64,000 nt of DNA from Dendrolimus kikuchii (lineage: Eukaryota; Arthropoda; Insecta; Lepidoptera; Lasiocampidae): contig CM034409.1 of NCBI GenBank assembly GCA_019925095.2, forward strand, positions 6,761,001 through 6,825,000, written 5' to 3'. Both the position numbers and the translations under genes were made by a program. The notes beneath the pieces were generated by a model, which saw nothing but the letters and a program-made list of their open reading frames with translations, made no database searches and was not told the DNA's origin. Every line of letters begins with the position of its first letter. Position 1 is the first letter of the stretch. Positions 51,581 through 63,413 of this stretch are shown in pieces.

Positions 51581-53230
51581 CATAGCTAGCTAGCATGCTA
51601 ACGTTTTATCGCCGACATAAAGCTTCCATCCCTTTCCGGCATATACGCAAGTGCGAGCGAGACGGCAACATACGAAACGACGATAAAATTTAGCATGCTA
51701 GAGATGGGCAGATGGCACTTTACTACGCCATATGTTTATGTTTTGTGGTCACTGTGTTGTCAAACGACAACTTTATCAAATCAGTGTAGCAACTTTTAAA
51801 AATCGTCATATCGTTTACTTGATAAATTTGAAACACGAACTTGTCTTAGATTTCACACATCTAAATCAAAGTATCTTTGCACATAACAATATACTTACTT
51901 CCTATTAAAGTATAAATTCTACAAATAATTAATACTCAATAATATTGAAAATAAAATGAGCCAAGGACGTTTATCGATAAAACCTAATAACATTAAAATC
52001 TTCTGGGCAGCACTAAAACCGCCATGTTTAGTGGCCAGATGACGTCACAGTGGCACGCATTTTTTATTGACGTTTCATTTCCATAGGTTTCCTACTTCAG
52101 TGGAAATTATACTTGACATAATGACATTCGTTTTTTATGACAATAACAAATTCAGTTGACAACTTGTTTTTGTTTATGGCTTGGCAGTTAGGCTTTTAAG
52201 CCAGGAGTGGGCAACTAACAAAACCCATGTAGAAATTGATACCTATTGTAAAACTAGTTAAAAACCACGACTATGTAATCGATCAATTCATCTGCTGGCT
52301 AATGGTAGTTAAATAAATCTGAAATCTAATAACTGTCAAGTTTACGAGTTAGCTGTCAGCCATTGAAACGTAGATAGAGAAACTGTTTTACCTGGCATTG
52401 CAGCCATATTTAAAAAAAAAAAAAAAAACTGTTTTACGCATTGGAACTACTAACCAGCATAAGGTGTGTATTATAAGCTTCTTGGGCATAACAGTTTGGT
52501 ATTCTTTTTTTTAAATTATAGCTCCAACGCTTTCGGCATTAATTTTGCCAATTTCAAAGTTAGAAAGGACTGGTGTTATTTTAAATGCGTTTTTAGGCAC
52601 TGAAATTTGATCGGTGATTTATACGCGTTTTTACGAATATGTTGACAACACAAACATAAAGTTACTAATTACATTACACATAATATATATTATTAAGCAT
52701 TAAAAATTTTCAAAGGACATTCACATAATTACTATGTACCTACTAATGTTGGTAGGAAATTTATATTGATGGGACGGGGACATTCTACAGGAAGTACCCT
52801 TCCTGTCATATACTGGAACAGAAATTTTCGAACAGTGAAAAAACATGTGATGAATTGAAAAATTTTGGTTCTTCGATAGTTGTGGATTGTTAATAGCTGT
52901 CGTGTTGATTGTTGCGGCAGCCAAACTCGCCGTATAGCTAATGATTCATTGGGTTATTTTCATTTATATAATAGTTTTATTTGAATTTTTGTTTATTTAT
53001 AGTTATAATTACACCCATTTTGTTTAATTTATGATTATTTATACTTATTATTACGCAATTATCAGTCATTTTATTACAAACCTATTCCATAATTAATGCG
53101 TTGTAGCAGTGCGACATCTATTCTCGTTTACTCGAAATTGATTGTACTATTATAAAAGAGTGAGCTGATGTAGGTAACAAAAGCTACTCCCATGAGATGG
53201 TGATATATATTTTCGATTTTCTTATTTATA
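51581..53230. other. Intergenic sequence, no gene recognised
   Basis: Only chance reading frames occur. It contains a second CCGCCATGTTTAGTG word at 52019 followed by GATGACGTCAC, and an A run at 52411-52428. No exon with splice signals could be supported. Confidence 0.4.
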
Positions 53231-53239
53231 TTTTTATTC

Positions 53240-53690
53240 TAGGATATGTCCGCGACTTCGTCCATGCTTGACTTGAAATTCCCGGGAAACAAAGTACCGC
53301 AGTATTTTAAAAAGCTATGCTATCGTTGAAGTGGAAACTGTGTCGAAAAAGGTAACAAACAATTACAAACCGCTCCCGGGAAAATTTCCGCAAGATTCCC
53401 GAGAGAGAAATATCACACATTTTATTACATAAAATTTACTATCGATGAGTGGAAAAAGTCGCATTGGAATTCGAGAAAAAATTCAGTCTGGCACTTTAAA
53501 TCATTCCCAGAAAAATTTCCGCGGGATTCCTAGGATAAAAAATAGCGTAGATTTTAAGTCTAAGAATTTGCTGCCGAACAGCGAAAACCGCAATGAAATC
53601 GGCCCAGTAGTTTTGAGGCGAATCCCGAACAAACAGACACGAAATCTAAAAAAAATCGTAAGACCCCGTCTATATAGAAGTTTCACTTCA
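53240..53690. mobile_element. Helitron-like or related repeat, GTCCGCGACTTCGTCC type
   Basis: It carries ATGTCCGCGACTTCGTCCAT, the repeated words ATTCCCGGGAAA / GCTCCCGGGAAAATTTCCGC and a GAATCCCGAACAAACAGACA end. TCCCGGGA-rich relatives occur at 4140 and 21715-21830. It ends in the GACCCCGTCTATATAGAAGT block shared with the element at 35788-36285. Confidence 0.45.
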
Positions 53691-53839
53691 AAAAAAAAAG
53701 CATCATGTTCTCCGTAGTTTATAGTCTATTCCAAATGTTTTTTTAAATAGCTTAAATGTAGAGACACAGCATGTTTAGAATTTTATAATATTACTAGTGG
53801 TCGGTCATGGTCGAAATTCGACCATTGTCGCGGCACGAT

Positions 53840-53920
53840 TCACTAAAAGAAGGTACACACCGGTCCAGCCGAGTATGCAATCAGTACGCTCGCACCGGTG
53901 TGTACACGCAATATCAAAAT
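53840..53920. repeat. Inverted ACACCGGT words
   Basis: GTACACACCGGTCCAGCCGA and, about 50 bases later, CTCGCACCGGTGTGTACACG form an inverted pair. It is probably the end of a small DNA element. Confidence 0.5.
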
Positions 53921-54819
53921 TGCCTATGAAAAACGCTCTTTATTTACGTCCAACCGCCAATATTCGAAATTCACAAACGGAACGACAAGGAAAAATTGTA
54001 CGCGCAAGAAAATTTAATGTAAAGTTACAAAATATTAAATTATACGCATTTAACAAGCAAAGGGTGCTTCATTGAAGACTTCCTACACTTCAACCATAAT
54101 AATTAATGCCAAAGACTATACTATACAAACTATACTTCTATAATCACAGATTTCGCCAGGGCTACATTGTTAATTTGACTTTAACAATAAACAAAAAGAG
54201 TATATATTCGTGTGTGTGTGTGTATCAAATACATGGTAGTGTGTGTAATGTTGTTTTATTGATTTAATGTTTTTTTCATTCATAATTAAAAAAATAATAG
54301 TATTTTGCACTCCTTCTCTATATAAACAACTATAAGTGTGCGAAATTTCATACATTATTTTCTAGGATGGAAAAGAAACAAAAATATTAATTGTAGTTTT
54401 TTTATTACTAAACTAAATCTAGTTAAAAAAGAATTAATACCACTTTAATTCATTTATTCATTCCAATAACACTGCGATCGCTTCCGTATTCCGTTAACTC
54501 GGTCAAACACTTAGCAGCAAGAAAAGATGTTAACGACAATTTATACCATATTCTTAATCCTTTATTAATATAGTTTTTTTCCTATTAATTATAAATACTA
54601 CAGAGTTTAATTATGTGAAGTTTCTAAATAATAAACTAGCTGTTTTCGCAAATTGAATGCAGACACATAATTTCGATCGAAGCTTGTGATAAGAGTACAT
54701 CGGCCCGTTATTTACTTGAGTCAACTTGCATATGAATTATTTAAAATTCGGATACAAGAATCGTGCTAAGCTTTAAAAAAAAGGGAAAAATTTCAGCAGA
54801 CCCTAAGGGCCTGTGCACA

Positions 54820-54970
54820 CCACGTTTTTTAAAGGCGCCGGTGCCGCGCGTTTGAATCGATACAAACGACAACAAACTGCTCTGTAGGATAAAAGCGCAC
54901 TGTCGACGCGCGTCAGTGGTACGCGCGTCGACGGCGCGTTTTAAAAACGTGGTGTGCACAGGTCCTAACG
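54820..54970. mobile_element. MITE with CTGTGCACACCACG ends
   Basis: The left GGGCCTGTGCACACCACGTT, then TTTTAAAGGCGCCGG, and the right AAAACGTGGTGTGCACAGG form terminal inverted repeats of about 18 bases. The interior is rich in CGCGCGTC words, against an AT-rich background. It lies just past the 3' end of the chitin deacetylase. Confidence 0.7.
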
Positions 54971-54994
54971 TTCTTTACAATATCTAAAATTTAG

Positions 54995-57900
54995 TTATAA
55001 TCCCAAGGGATTGCCAAGCCATGGGTACTCTCTCGGGCATTCTCCGCAAACGGTCATCCAATAACTCATCTGTAAAAAAAAGAACTATGTATTATTGTAA
55101 TATATATACAATCTATATATCTGGGTATTTATCTATACTATTATTATTAATATTATAAAGAGGTAAAGTTTGTGAGTTTGGACGTTGTAGGGGGTAATCT
55201 CTGGATCTACTAAACCGATTCTAAAAATTCTTTTACTGTCAAAAAGCTACGTTAACAGGGAGTGTCATAGGCTATATAACATGACACTATATACCGCGGG
55301 AACGGGACAGACCGCGGATGAAACGGCGCCGGGCCGCTAGTAGCTCATAAAGCCCAAAATGCTCCGGTAGCCGTTCTACAAGGCGACCGCGGTCGTTGTG
55401 GTCGTGGCGGAAACGTCACTAATGAACTAAGTATTGAAAAGTGACCATCTATTGTCTATCGCTAATTCCTTTGTGTCATGGCCGGCCTGCGAGTAAGATG
55501 TCACAAATAATTTTTATTGTTCAAATTTCTCCGCAGATCCTTAGAAGCCATGTTGTTTTGGATGAAGCGTATAAGTCTGATAATTCCAATGAGTGGTGTG
55601 CATGTGGCTGGGGGATGCATATCTGTTTTGCGAATATATAAGGTCGGCCCGTTGAGACAGAGTTAGTTGAGTTTCAACTGCGATCAAGGCGTTAATGAGT
55701 GTATATACGGAACGAGAATCTTTCATCCACAGACTTCGCGCATTTTATGTTGTTACGATTTTTTGCCTTATGGTTTAGACTTCTTGTACATACATATCTG
55801 GTTGGGTTTGTGAAGACTGTGAGTTTAATTTACATTATTATTTACATTTCACATATATATTTATTTATATTATGTTTTATGTTTTTTTAATACATATATA
55901 TGTAAAAAATAAACACATATTAAAAAAATATAAAAAGATGACGTCCGTCGGCAGCGGGGCCTAGGGTCCAAGCTACCGGTGGTTAAGGCTCCAGAGACAG
56001 GAACTTCCTCACAATGCGTGCCGTTCTCAGGAGAACCGCCTTCTTTATCTGACCCTTCACCCATTTACCGAGCGAGAGCCTCTCTAGATGTCGGTCGAGG
56101 TTCTTAGCTTATTTACATTATTTATGTTACCTTCTGGTCCTAAACTAGGCGAATCCTGTATTTTTAAGACCAATGTTGGTGTTTATAGTCACAGTGGGCA
56201 GACGTGTTTGTGTGTGTGTCTACACATTTTCGTATCACACTATTCAGACAGCGATTTTTAGCACATTTTCAGTATCGTCGTAAGTTAGACTGCTTAGCCA
56301 TGCCTGAATCAGTTTTTTAGCCTCATTGACAAACTTATTTTTGATGTTACAGAATTTAACCACCATGTTATAGACGTGTATACTAACGAAGAGTCTAGTG
56401 TGGTAGGCAAACTAGCTTTTCACCAAGATACCCGGCAGTCGGTAAACTCTTCGTGCTGTCAGCTTGGTGTAGTCGTTTGATGTTAGTACTAACTTATGTC
56501 TTGCCAATAAAGTGTTCAAAATGAAAATTACGTGTGTGTACTTCTAATAAACCTTGTGATCTTCCGAAACGACATTTTAATTCGTATCCCGCAAATATGT
56601 AACAGTAAGATGTGGGTTTAATAAACACTTACGGTCTTATTCATATTGAGTTAGAGTAAGACCGTTCATAGGTAATTAATTTCTACTTTCTTACTTGAGT
56701 GTGATCAGCTGTCAGAGGTCCGCAAGACTGGCTGGCGCAGGTGGTTTGTATGTGCTGCTTGCAAGGCTTCAAGCGATATTCCTCAACAGTCACAGGGTTT
56801 CTCATCCAATCTATGACTTCAATTTGGTTGACCTGACATAAAAATGTTTAGATACAAGTAAGCTTTTTATCCGTGCAGGAACAGAGAAAGAATACAATTT
56901 CCTGCGGCCGGGCGGCCTGTCGTAAGAGGCGACAAAAGAACCCCCAGCCAGGTGGTAGGCTATTTGCCCGACTGGATGGACACCACCCCTGGTCTAGAGT
57001 ATGCCGCCATAACAACCTTGAGTTGTGTTCCGGCATTAGTGACCAGGTTCCAGTCTCCCTTAAGAGAGCAGCAGCGCATTTGTAGCGCCTTTGGTGTTGC
57101 AAATGTCCATAGGTGATGGTAACCGCTTTCCATGAAGTGGGCTCTAAGCCTGTCTGCTGAACTCCTGCAATAAAAATAAAAAAGCTGAGTGCAAACCTGG
57201 ATTGCCGAAAATACTGCTTACCAATTCTCAAAAACTGTTTCTTTTAATTTTAATTTGTAAATAGTGTTACGTGCGAGCGGGGGTACAAACTTAGGATTGG
57301 AAGGAAACACCAGTTCTTTTAACTAAACGCTTTTATTGACTTAAAACGGAGATCCTTCTATCCCATCCTTTTTATCCCAATAAAAAGGCTGTCAACAGTC
57401 GGCAACACGTTGGCTTCGCCTCTGGTGTTGCAAATTTTTATAGGCGACGGTAACCACTTTCTATTATCTGGGGCGCCTGCCTTTTGTCCAGCTGAGCAAT
57501 GAATAAAAATTAAGTTACTCACCGTCAAAACATCACTTAAGCTGTTGATATAATCCGCGAACCGTACCAAAGCCCTTAACACAGCAGGGTGAATTGCTAG
57601 ATACCATTCATGGATATAGAAAGGGAACGGAGTCCGGTTACCGTAGTAATGCCTCTCAAAGTTGGTCAGAATAAACTCAAACCAAGCCTCTTCGTCGTTG
57701 TGATCAGGACTAAAAAAAGAACAAACATATGGAGTCAGTTACTTCAAATTTGAGGAAAGTCACTGCTGACTCAATATTGCTATCGTGTAATTTGATTTGG
57801 AGTCGGTAGTCTTGTCGTCTCAGTGCCGACTTCCATATTCCCAAATGAATTTTTTGGAGTCAGTGCCCTCCCATCAGCACCCCCTAAAACTCCTCGGTAA

Positions 57901-60900
57901 TCCATCTTTTGCCCTTAATGCCAAGGCCACGGGTTTATAGCCCCTCCGTTGGCCCTGGAAGGCGGTGGTCCATCGGCCTCATCCACTGCCGGGTAACTAC
58001 TTTTGTCCCCCGGCATCTTCATGCTCTCTATTGCGTGGGACGGTCTGTAACCGCACCACGGGAGGAGAGATGAGCGCGCGCGGAATAGGTTGCGCCCCAA
58101 TCTCGACGGCATAACTGCGGGTGGAGAACCCTTTCTCCAGGGAACCACCCGTGCCGCCCGTTCACAGTGGCCGAAGGTCCAGACTAGCCCTCCGGTGCCA
58201 ATGCGTCTTCCTTTGACGGAAGCCGAGCTCCCATTGGTACCCACACCAACCATACTGATCTCATATTATTATAAACGACGTGATTAGTCGCTGACATTAT
58301 CTTACTTGGCGTCAGCAAAGCAGAACCTACAGTTTCTTAACCTTAACCGAAGTCGTTTTTTTAGATAGATAGATAACACTTTATTGTACACCATTACAGA
58401 AAAACTTACGAACTAGTATTAGTCTAGTTGGGTACACCTTAGATACCTCTTCTTCTAACACTTCCGTTGACTGTACTAATGAAAATTACAAATTTTTATT
58501 CCCTTTTTCACTCCTTTAAGGATGAAATTTTCAAAACTCCTTTTTTTGTGCACGTGCAGTATAGAAAGAACAAGCATAAAAAAATTTACGGTCTTAGCAT
58601 AGGCGTTAATGTCAGTTAGTCAGTGAGGTCAAGTAATTTAGTATGTTACAGATAATCAAACTAGTAAAAGCGATCTGGCTTTATTTGTGGTAAGTGTAAA
58701 TCGACTAAAGCAAAGTCCGTTCGTCTTGTGAGTTCGAAAAATCATATTCGGACGACAAGGCACTTGGTCTACGCCATCGTTTCACAGTAGAAACACCATC
58801 AGTGCGAAAGAAAAGTTTTGCCTCCACTTTCCTTTGGCATAAGGCAGAGCTGTGTAATGCACTACGAGACTGCGTTTTACCCGAAAAGTACAATATGGGT
58901 GTCTTCAAGTTTCCTGTGAATATGTATATTCTAAGTAACCGTGCTTCATCTTCGACAGCATCATCGTCTAATATTAGGCGTGATCGCGGTCCAAACGCGA
59001 ACCGATTAATCATAATGAAAACTGTAACAGTAAAAATAACAACTTGTATTGAGAGTTGTATAGTCCCGTCGCTTACATTACTCAGCTGCTTTTTATTGTT
59101 AAAACGAATCACTTACACTACAACACAAGAATCCACCATAGAACAAGTGTTTCCAGCAAGATCAATCCATGGACTCATATTGAAAACCCAGATGCCAGGA
59201 ATGGAGGCAGTAGGACAAGGCGGTATAATACAGTCTTGGATTGATGCATAGTCAAGAGTGTACGGCCATAGACCTGGGTTCCGGATGTCGGTGTTAGGCC
59301 AAGAAGAGTCGTACACGAGGCCATAGTCTTTCATCACGTGAAAGCAGTTATTGCCAGCCATTTGGAGGAAAGGCATTCGTACTCCTGGAAATATAAAAAA
59401 ACTATACTGCGGTATGGGGTTCCCATCAGGAACTAAGTTCCTTACGTTAAAATCATGGAAATAGAATATATAATATATAAGCCGCAGGCAGAAGGTTTGT
59501 CGACAAGTATGAAAGTAAATGAAAACTGATGGACCCCAGATTCGGATTCAGCGCATCGAAATATATAAGAATAGATAGATGGATCAGAGTACAGACCATT
59601 TTTTTTTGTGTGCCAGTGTAATTTTAAACCAGGTGAGCTTTCTCTTTCAGCCTAAGTTCTTGGAGTTCTAGACTCCAAAAGCAAAAAAGAATTGTGTCAG
59701 CTCCGACTCACGGCTGGAGTCTTGTATTGTTTCACTCCTCATACAATTTCTATACTGAGGCCTCATATGAAAATCTATTCTCAAGGAGTAGAGTCCAAAA
59801 AAACGCAAATAAACATAAAACCAACCATAAATCTCCGAAGCAGACATGTTAGCAAATTTACTCATTTGCTTTATCTGATCTGCGAACTCTTTTTCCATGT
59901 CTTCATAAGAAGCCTGTTTCCAATATGTAACTGGTGTTTGGTGACTGATAGAATGGAGGGCAATCTCACATCCCATATTATAAAGTTCATTTACAAATTG
60001 ATAGTTTGTATATTCGTGGTTGACGTAGAAAGTAGCACCTGCCGGGCAATTGTTGGAATTCGTGCGGCCTATCAAGAGCTTCCGATAGGTTCCGATGTTA
60101 GTAACCGTAACTGCATCGTCGAAAGTCAAAACCACGAACTGTAATTTGAGAAAAATGTAAATAAATAAGACAGGTTAACACGTTAACTGCGGAACGGGGT
60201 CTACCTAGCTCCAGACATATCTCACTTGCGGTGCGGCTAAAAATGTAGATTTCTCTGTGGTGCGAAGAGCGTAAATTCAATTTGGTTCAGTGTAGAGAAT
60301 AGATAGATAGGTAGAATATATATCTAAAATAGGCTATTAATATAAGATAGGTCGTGGTAGCGTAATGGCTAGCGCACGCGTCCCAAACTCAAAGGGCACG
60401 GGTTCGATCCTGGCCGGAAGGGATGCACCACTTAGGCAGTTATCTTACCTAATATGCATATTGTTTCAATTACCACGTGCTAAAAGCAGTGAAGGAAAAC
60501 GTGTTGAAACCTTCACATCGAGATAACTCATGTGTCAAAGCTGCCAAGCCGCCTGGGACAGGCGTGGCGTGTATACTGTCCGTTCCCCCTATAGTGGGAG
60601 GCTCAAGCCCAGCAGTGGGACGTTTATGGGATGTTATTAACTAAACTAAATTACTAAAAACTAAAATTGAGTTGGCGTAGTTTTCCTTGGCCTAAGCTCA
60701 CCGCCTCCGCTGGCTCGGTCACGTAGAACGGATGGGAGAGGACAGCAGCGTGAGGAAAGCATATTTGGGACGGCCGGTAGGTCGGCGTCCGGTCGGCCGT
60801 CCTAAATATCGCTGGAAGGACAGAGTAGAGGCAGACCTGTCGGAGCTAGGAGCCAGTAATTGGCAAGAAACCGCACAGGACCGAGAAAAGTGGCATGTTC

Positions 60901-61671
60901 TCGTTTCGGAGGCCAAGATCCACTTTGGGTCGCTGAGCCAACGGAGTAAGTAAGTAAGTAAGTAGTTTTCCTTGGAGGTGTCGATATATAATGTAAAAAA
61001 GATTTCAGTTTTTAAAAAGTTATGGGACTCAATGATTCTGGTATGATAGGTAATATGTATGATTCTGCAAGATACCACCCGGTGTTGATGACAAAGAAAC
61101 TCCTTAAAACTTACACCTATTCTTTGTGTTTGAATAGTGACATTGTTTATTATAAAATTGAATATTATAATATACGTTTACTGGGCCTCACATCAATAAC
61201 AAATCATGCTAGATCCATGCTGGAATTACCTTGAGTACAGGTTTTAAGGCCGGCCGCTTGCAGAATATCGGCGTGAAACGGTTAATGTTGAGCTAATGTG
61301 ATGAGTCAAATCCAATGGTCCACATCCCCTTGGCCCTTTTACTAGTGATAGACAAGTAGCTGTGTGTGCGTGAGACCAAAAGCGGCTATAGATCAGATGG
61401 CATGCTCACAATTGATCATTCTGTCAGACACGCACACTATCGCAATGTGCATGTACAGCATTAACCACGAGTAAAACTCGCTTCTAGAATACAATTTTCT
61501 TCTCACCTGTGGCACATTACTTGCAGCTAGTCCTCCAGGAATTTCAGTACTGGAACACCTGCAGTTAGGTAGCTGGCAGGCCTCTATGTCACAGGGTTCA
61601 GCTAATGGCAGCTCATGAGCTGTGACTGCCAACGCAAGAAGTACCGTTAGCAACAACCACTTCATTTTCAT
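54995..61671 (-). CDS. Chitin deacetylase, secreted, group V type (6 exons)
   Basis: The enzyme removes acetyl groups from chitin outside the cell, acting on cuticle or the gut peritrophic matrix. Exons from the 5' end: 61671-61507, 60138-59826, 59384-59117, 57709-57523, 56832-56695, 55069-54995; all phases agree, giving 381 residues. Residues 1-18 are a signal peptide ([18 protein letters not shown]). A second in-frame ATG at 61665 would shorten it by two. The NodB-type catalytic domain shows TFDDA at 60-64 (metal-binding Asp 62 or 63), HSISH with H117 and H121, [10 protein letters not shown] at 162-171 and DSSWP at 185-189. The end, [10 protein letters not shown], is a family hallmark. No chitin-binding or LDL-receptor domain precedes the catalytic domain. 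That and the length fit the insect group V (CDA6-9-like) enzymes, often gut-expressed; the exact member cannot be named from sequence alone. Intron 2 has the unusual donor ATG|GTTGGT. Confidence 0.93.
55132..55340 (+). mobile_element. Helitron-like element, complete
   Basis: It starts TCTATACTATTATTATTAAT (with a small insertion in the head), continues AAAGAGGTAAAGTTTG, and ends GGCGCCGGGCCGCTAG. Its 3' flank (55341-55425) is the same as that of the copy at 27335-27527. It lies in chitin deacetylase intron 5, antisense. Confidence 0.75.
55341..55425 (+). mobile_element. TIR-element fragment attached to a Helitron
   Basis: TAGCTCATAAAGCCCAAAAT continues through CGTTCTACAAGGCGACCGCG to CGTCACTAATGA and matches 27528-27610 almost base for base, then stops. 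The left part of that element is not found on the other side of the Helitron. Confidence 0.75.
55930..56640. mobile_element. LINE-like GC-richer segment and flank
   Basis: GACGTCCGTCGGCAGCGGGG and AGGGTCCAAGCTACCGGTGG, then CGAGAGCCTCTCTAGATGTC, give a GC-rich block to about 56110 that looks like LINE sequence. No intact frame or family motif is left. The remaining bases to exon 5 of the deacetylase hold nothing I recognise. Confidence 0.35.
56867..57182 (+). mobile_element. 305-bp element, full length
   Basis: Ends TCCGTGCAGGAACAGAGAAA and CTGAACTCCTGCAATAAAAA are both present, with a short AAT-rich tail. It lies in the chitin deacetylase intron 4, antisense. A decayed 3' piece of the same family follows at about 57405-57515. 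Confidence 0.8.
57405..57515 (+). mobile_element. 305-bp element 3' fragment
   Basis: It contains CTCTGGTGTTGCAAATTTTT, TAGGCGACGGTAACCACTTT and the tail CAGCTGAGCAATGAATAAAA. It ends about 10 bases from exon 4 of the chitin deacetylase. Confidence 0.65.
57840..58290. mobile_element. GC-rich LINE-like segment
   Basis: A GC-rich 450-base block with CCACGGGTTTATAGCCCCTC, CACTGCCGGGTAACTACTTT and CTCCAGGGAACCACCCGTGC. Composition and word style match R1-like or related LINE 3' regions, but no coding motif is visible. It lies in chitin deacetylase intron 3. Confidence 0.4.
58700..58990 (+). pseudogene. Decayed Jockey/CR1-like LINE C-terminus
   Basis: The plus frame reads [20 protein letters not shown] followed by [20 protein letters not shown] and [15 protein letters not shown]. 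The order matches the last 60 residues of Jockey/CR1-like polyproteins (SF..R...LWN.LP..V.P..Y....FK..V...L), with W of LWN replaced by C. It is inactive and lies in chitin deacetylase intron 3, antisense. Confidence 0.6.
60353..60640 (+). mobile_element. tRNA-like SINE, best copy
   Basis: The head GTGGTAGCGTAATGGCTAGC is followed after about 40 bases by the B-box match GGGTTCGATCCTGG. The two internal Pol III promoter boxes at tRNA-like spacing indicate a tRNA-derived SINE head. The tail part has GGCAGTTATCTTACC, CCTGGGACAGGCG and CCCAGCAGTGGGACG. Other copies: 25011-25270 and 5337-5590, both reverse. It lies in chitin deacetylase intron 1. Confidence 0.75.
60690..60970 (+). pseudogene. RTE-type LINE C-terminus with GTAA tail
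   Basis: An uninterrupted frame to the stop at 60951-60953 gives [20 protein letters not shown], then [20 protein letters not shown], then [18 protein letters not shown]. This is the usual tail of RTE-clade LINE polyproteins (LRW.GHVERM, GRPK.RW.D.V, W...A.DR..W). It is followed by GTAAGTAAGTAAGTAAG, the short-repeat tail of this clade. It is a 5'-truncated copy without stops, hence relatively young. It lies in chitin deacetylase intron 1. Confidence 0.75.
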
Positions 61672-62770
61672 TAAAGTTTCTTGTGGTAAATGGTATCGTT
61701 GTAGCTTCACAAGTAGTTTTATATTCATAGATAACATCTATTGATTGATTTCAATTAGTGATAGAAATCTATCGGGTTGATGTTTCATTTACAGAATTCA
61801 ATGCACTTTCTTTCTTCTATGAAATTTTATCAATGACCTTTAAGTGCAATGGGGCAGTGGAAGACTAGAGTCAAGGATATGTATTTATACCAATAAATAA
61901 AAATTAAGTTTCTGTCCCTACCCTTTCTTTTACCTTATTACTTCCATTCTCTTCTATTCTAGGATATGTCTATCACTCTAAAATCATCATGTCATTCTTC
62001 ACGCAATCCATCTATTTTTTAAATCTACCTTTACATTTTTAACCATCAATCTTCCATTTTTACATTCTTTTTATCACGTGGCTTTCGTCCCTCTTCATTA
62101 TATGCCTATACCACTTTATCTTCTTCCTCTCAATTTTTCAGTCACGGGTCCAACTTTCAAAGATCCTCTTATGTGCTCATTTCTCACCTTAATCATTCCT
62201 GTAACACCAAAAATTATTATCTCAGCTGAGTAGAGACGTTTTTGCTGTATCAGTTTAGTGGCCCAATATTTAGATTCGTATAACCCCGGTTGTATTCGGA
62301 TTTATATATCTGACCTTTTAGTTTGAGTGGCATTAGTTTGTCACATATCACACCGGTTAGCTGTCTCTAGTCATGCTACATTGATTCATCTCCTTACGCT
62401 CTTATGTATATCACCATTATTCTGCAGCAGTACGGTATCAAAAATGAAGTATCTGTCTGAGATTTCAAAATAAATCGCAAATTTAAGTGAATTCCTCAGA
62501 AAATTTTAAGAAGGCTATAGAAAACGTATTAATATAATAGAATAGAATATATACATCTGTACTCTTTTCACTTATTGCATTAAAGGCGTGTAGGAAAGGG
62601 ATTTGTATATTCTTTTATTATCTTTGGTCATTGTTCTGAGTCTAAACATAAATGACTGATTTTAGGAGTTTTTATTATGTGTCGGTCTGAAAGTTTCTTC
62701 TTAAACTGAAACAGCTCAAGGGATTGAATGATAATTTTAGGATTTAAAGCAGTAATCTATACTTCTATAC
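61672..62770. promoter_or_regulatory. Upstream region of the chitin deacetylase
   Basis: The 1.1 kb before the start codon should contain its promoter, but I could not assign a TATA box or factor site with confidence. The stretch 61900-62480 is pyrimidine-rich with words such as CTTCCATTCTCTTC and looks like an old reverse-oriented repeat. Confidence 0.35.
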
Positions 62771-62779
62771 CTATTTTAC

Positions 62780-63070
62780 TTGACTGACTGAGTGACCTAT
62801 TAACTCACAGCCAAAACTACTGCAGCTAACATACATACATACATACATAACTTCACGCCAGTTCCCTTGCGGGGTAGGCACGAACAACAGAGCAGCTGAG
62901 ATCGTGAAAATTTGCAAGCAGATTGTTTCTACACTATGTGTGCACAATAAGAGAAAATTTTTGAAAATTCAAACTCTAAAGGGGTGAAAAAGAGGATGAA
63001 AATTTGTATAAAAATTCGACATTTTCAAATTAAGAAGTATGGAATTTTATACACTTGCTTTTTGTAAGAA
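62780..63070. mobile_element. GACTGACTGAGTGACC repeat with nested LINE tail
   Basis: It opens TTGACTGACTGAGTGACC and continues CTCACAGCCAAAACTACTG, as in the related copy at 22285-22440. A minus-oriented LINE tail with ACATACAT repeat sits at 62828-62893. GCAGCT on the left and AGCAGCT on the right mark the probable target duplication. Confidence 0.55.
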
Positions 63071-63106
63071 ATAAACGTAGACGGTGACGGAGTTTTTGGA
63101 AATGTG

Positions 63107-63331
63107 ACCCTTGAGGTGGTTAAACAGTTGTAGAATTTCTCTCAAACTATGATTATCTGTAATCTACGCGAGCGAAGCCGCGGTCATCAGGTAATTTTAG
63201 ATATGATTACTTTATAGTATAGTATATTACTCTATACTAATCATATCTAAAATTACCTGATGCCCGCGGCTTCGCTCGCGTAGATTAGAGATAATCATAG
63301 TTACAACTGTTTAACCACCTCAAGGGTTAAA
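63107..63331. repeat. Long inverted repeat, about 100-bp arms
   Basis: The left arm 63107-63209 (CCCTTGAGGTGGTTAAACAG ... GTAATTTTAGATATGATTA) and the right arm 63238-63331 are complementary with small differences around a 28-base AT-rich loop. The arms include a Helitron-like CGCGAGCGAAGCCGCGG word. Two opposed copies of one element end, or a fold-back duplication, would both explain it. Confidence 0.8.
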
Positions 63332-63369
63332 TTTATTTCTAACAAGAAGCAGGTGTAAGCAAGTGTAAT

Positions 63370-63413
63370 GTAGAAAATTTAACATATACATAGGTATATG
63401 TTAAATTTTCTAC
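63370..63413. repeat. Perfect 20-bp palindrome with ATAG loop
   Basis: Arms GTAGAAAATTTAACATATAC (63370-63389) and its complement (63394-63413) surround ATAG, the same loop as in the palindrome at 51505-51580. Confidence 0.85.

Noticed and set aside
53445..54075. Two plus-strand frames of about 90 residues
   Set aside because: They run through repeat blocks with inverted words and have no splice or domain support.
58802..59251. A 149-residue plus-strand gene
   Set aside because: Its first part is a decayed LINE C-terminus and its second part is the antisense of chitin deacetylase exon 3.
60353..60420. A functional tRNA gene
   Set aside because: A- and B-box-like words are present, but no cloverleaf with a proper anticodon arm can be drawn and the unit repeats as a SINE.
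60732..60953. A stand-alone 73-residue gene with a GRPK motif
   Set aside because: The reading continues upstream of the ATG and matches the C-terminus of RTE-type LINEs, so it is a transposon tail.
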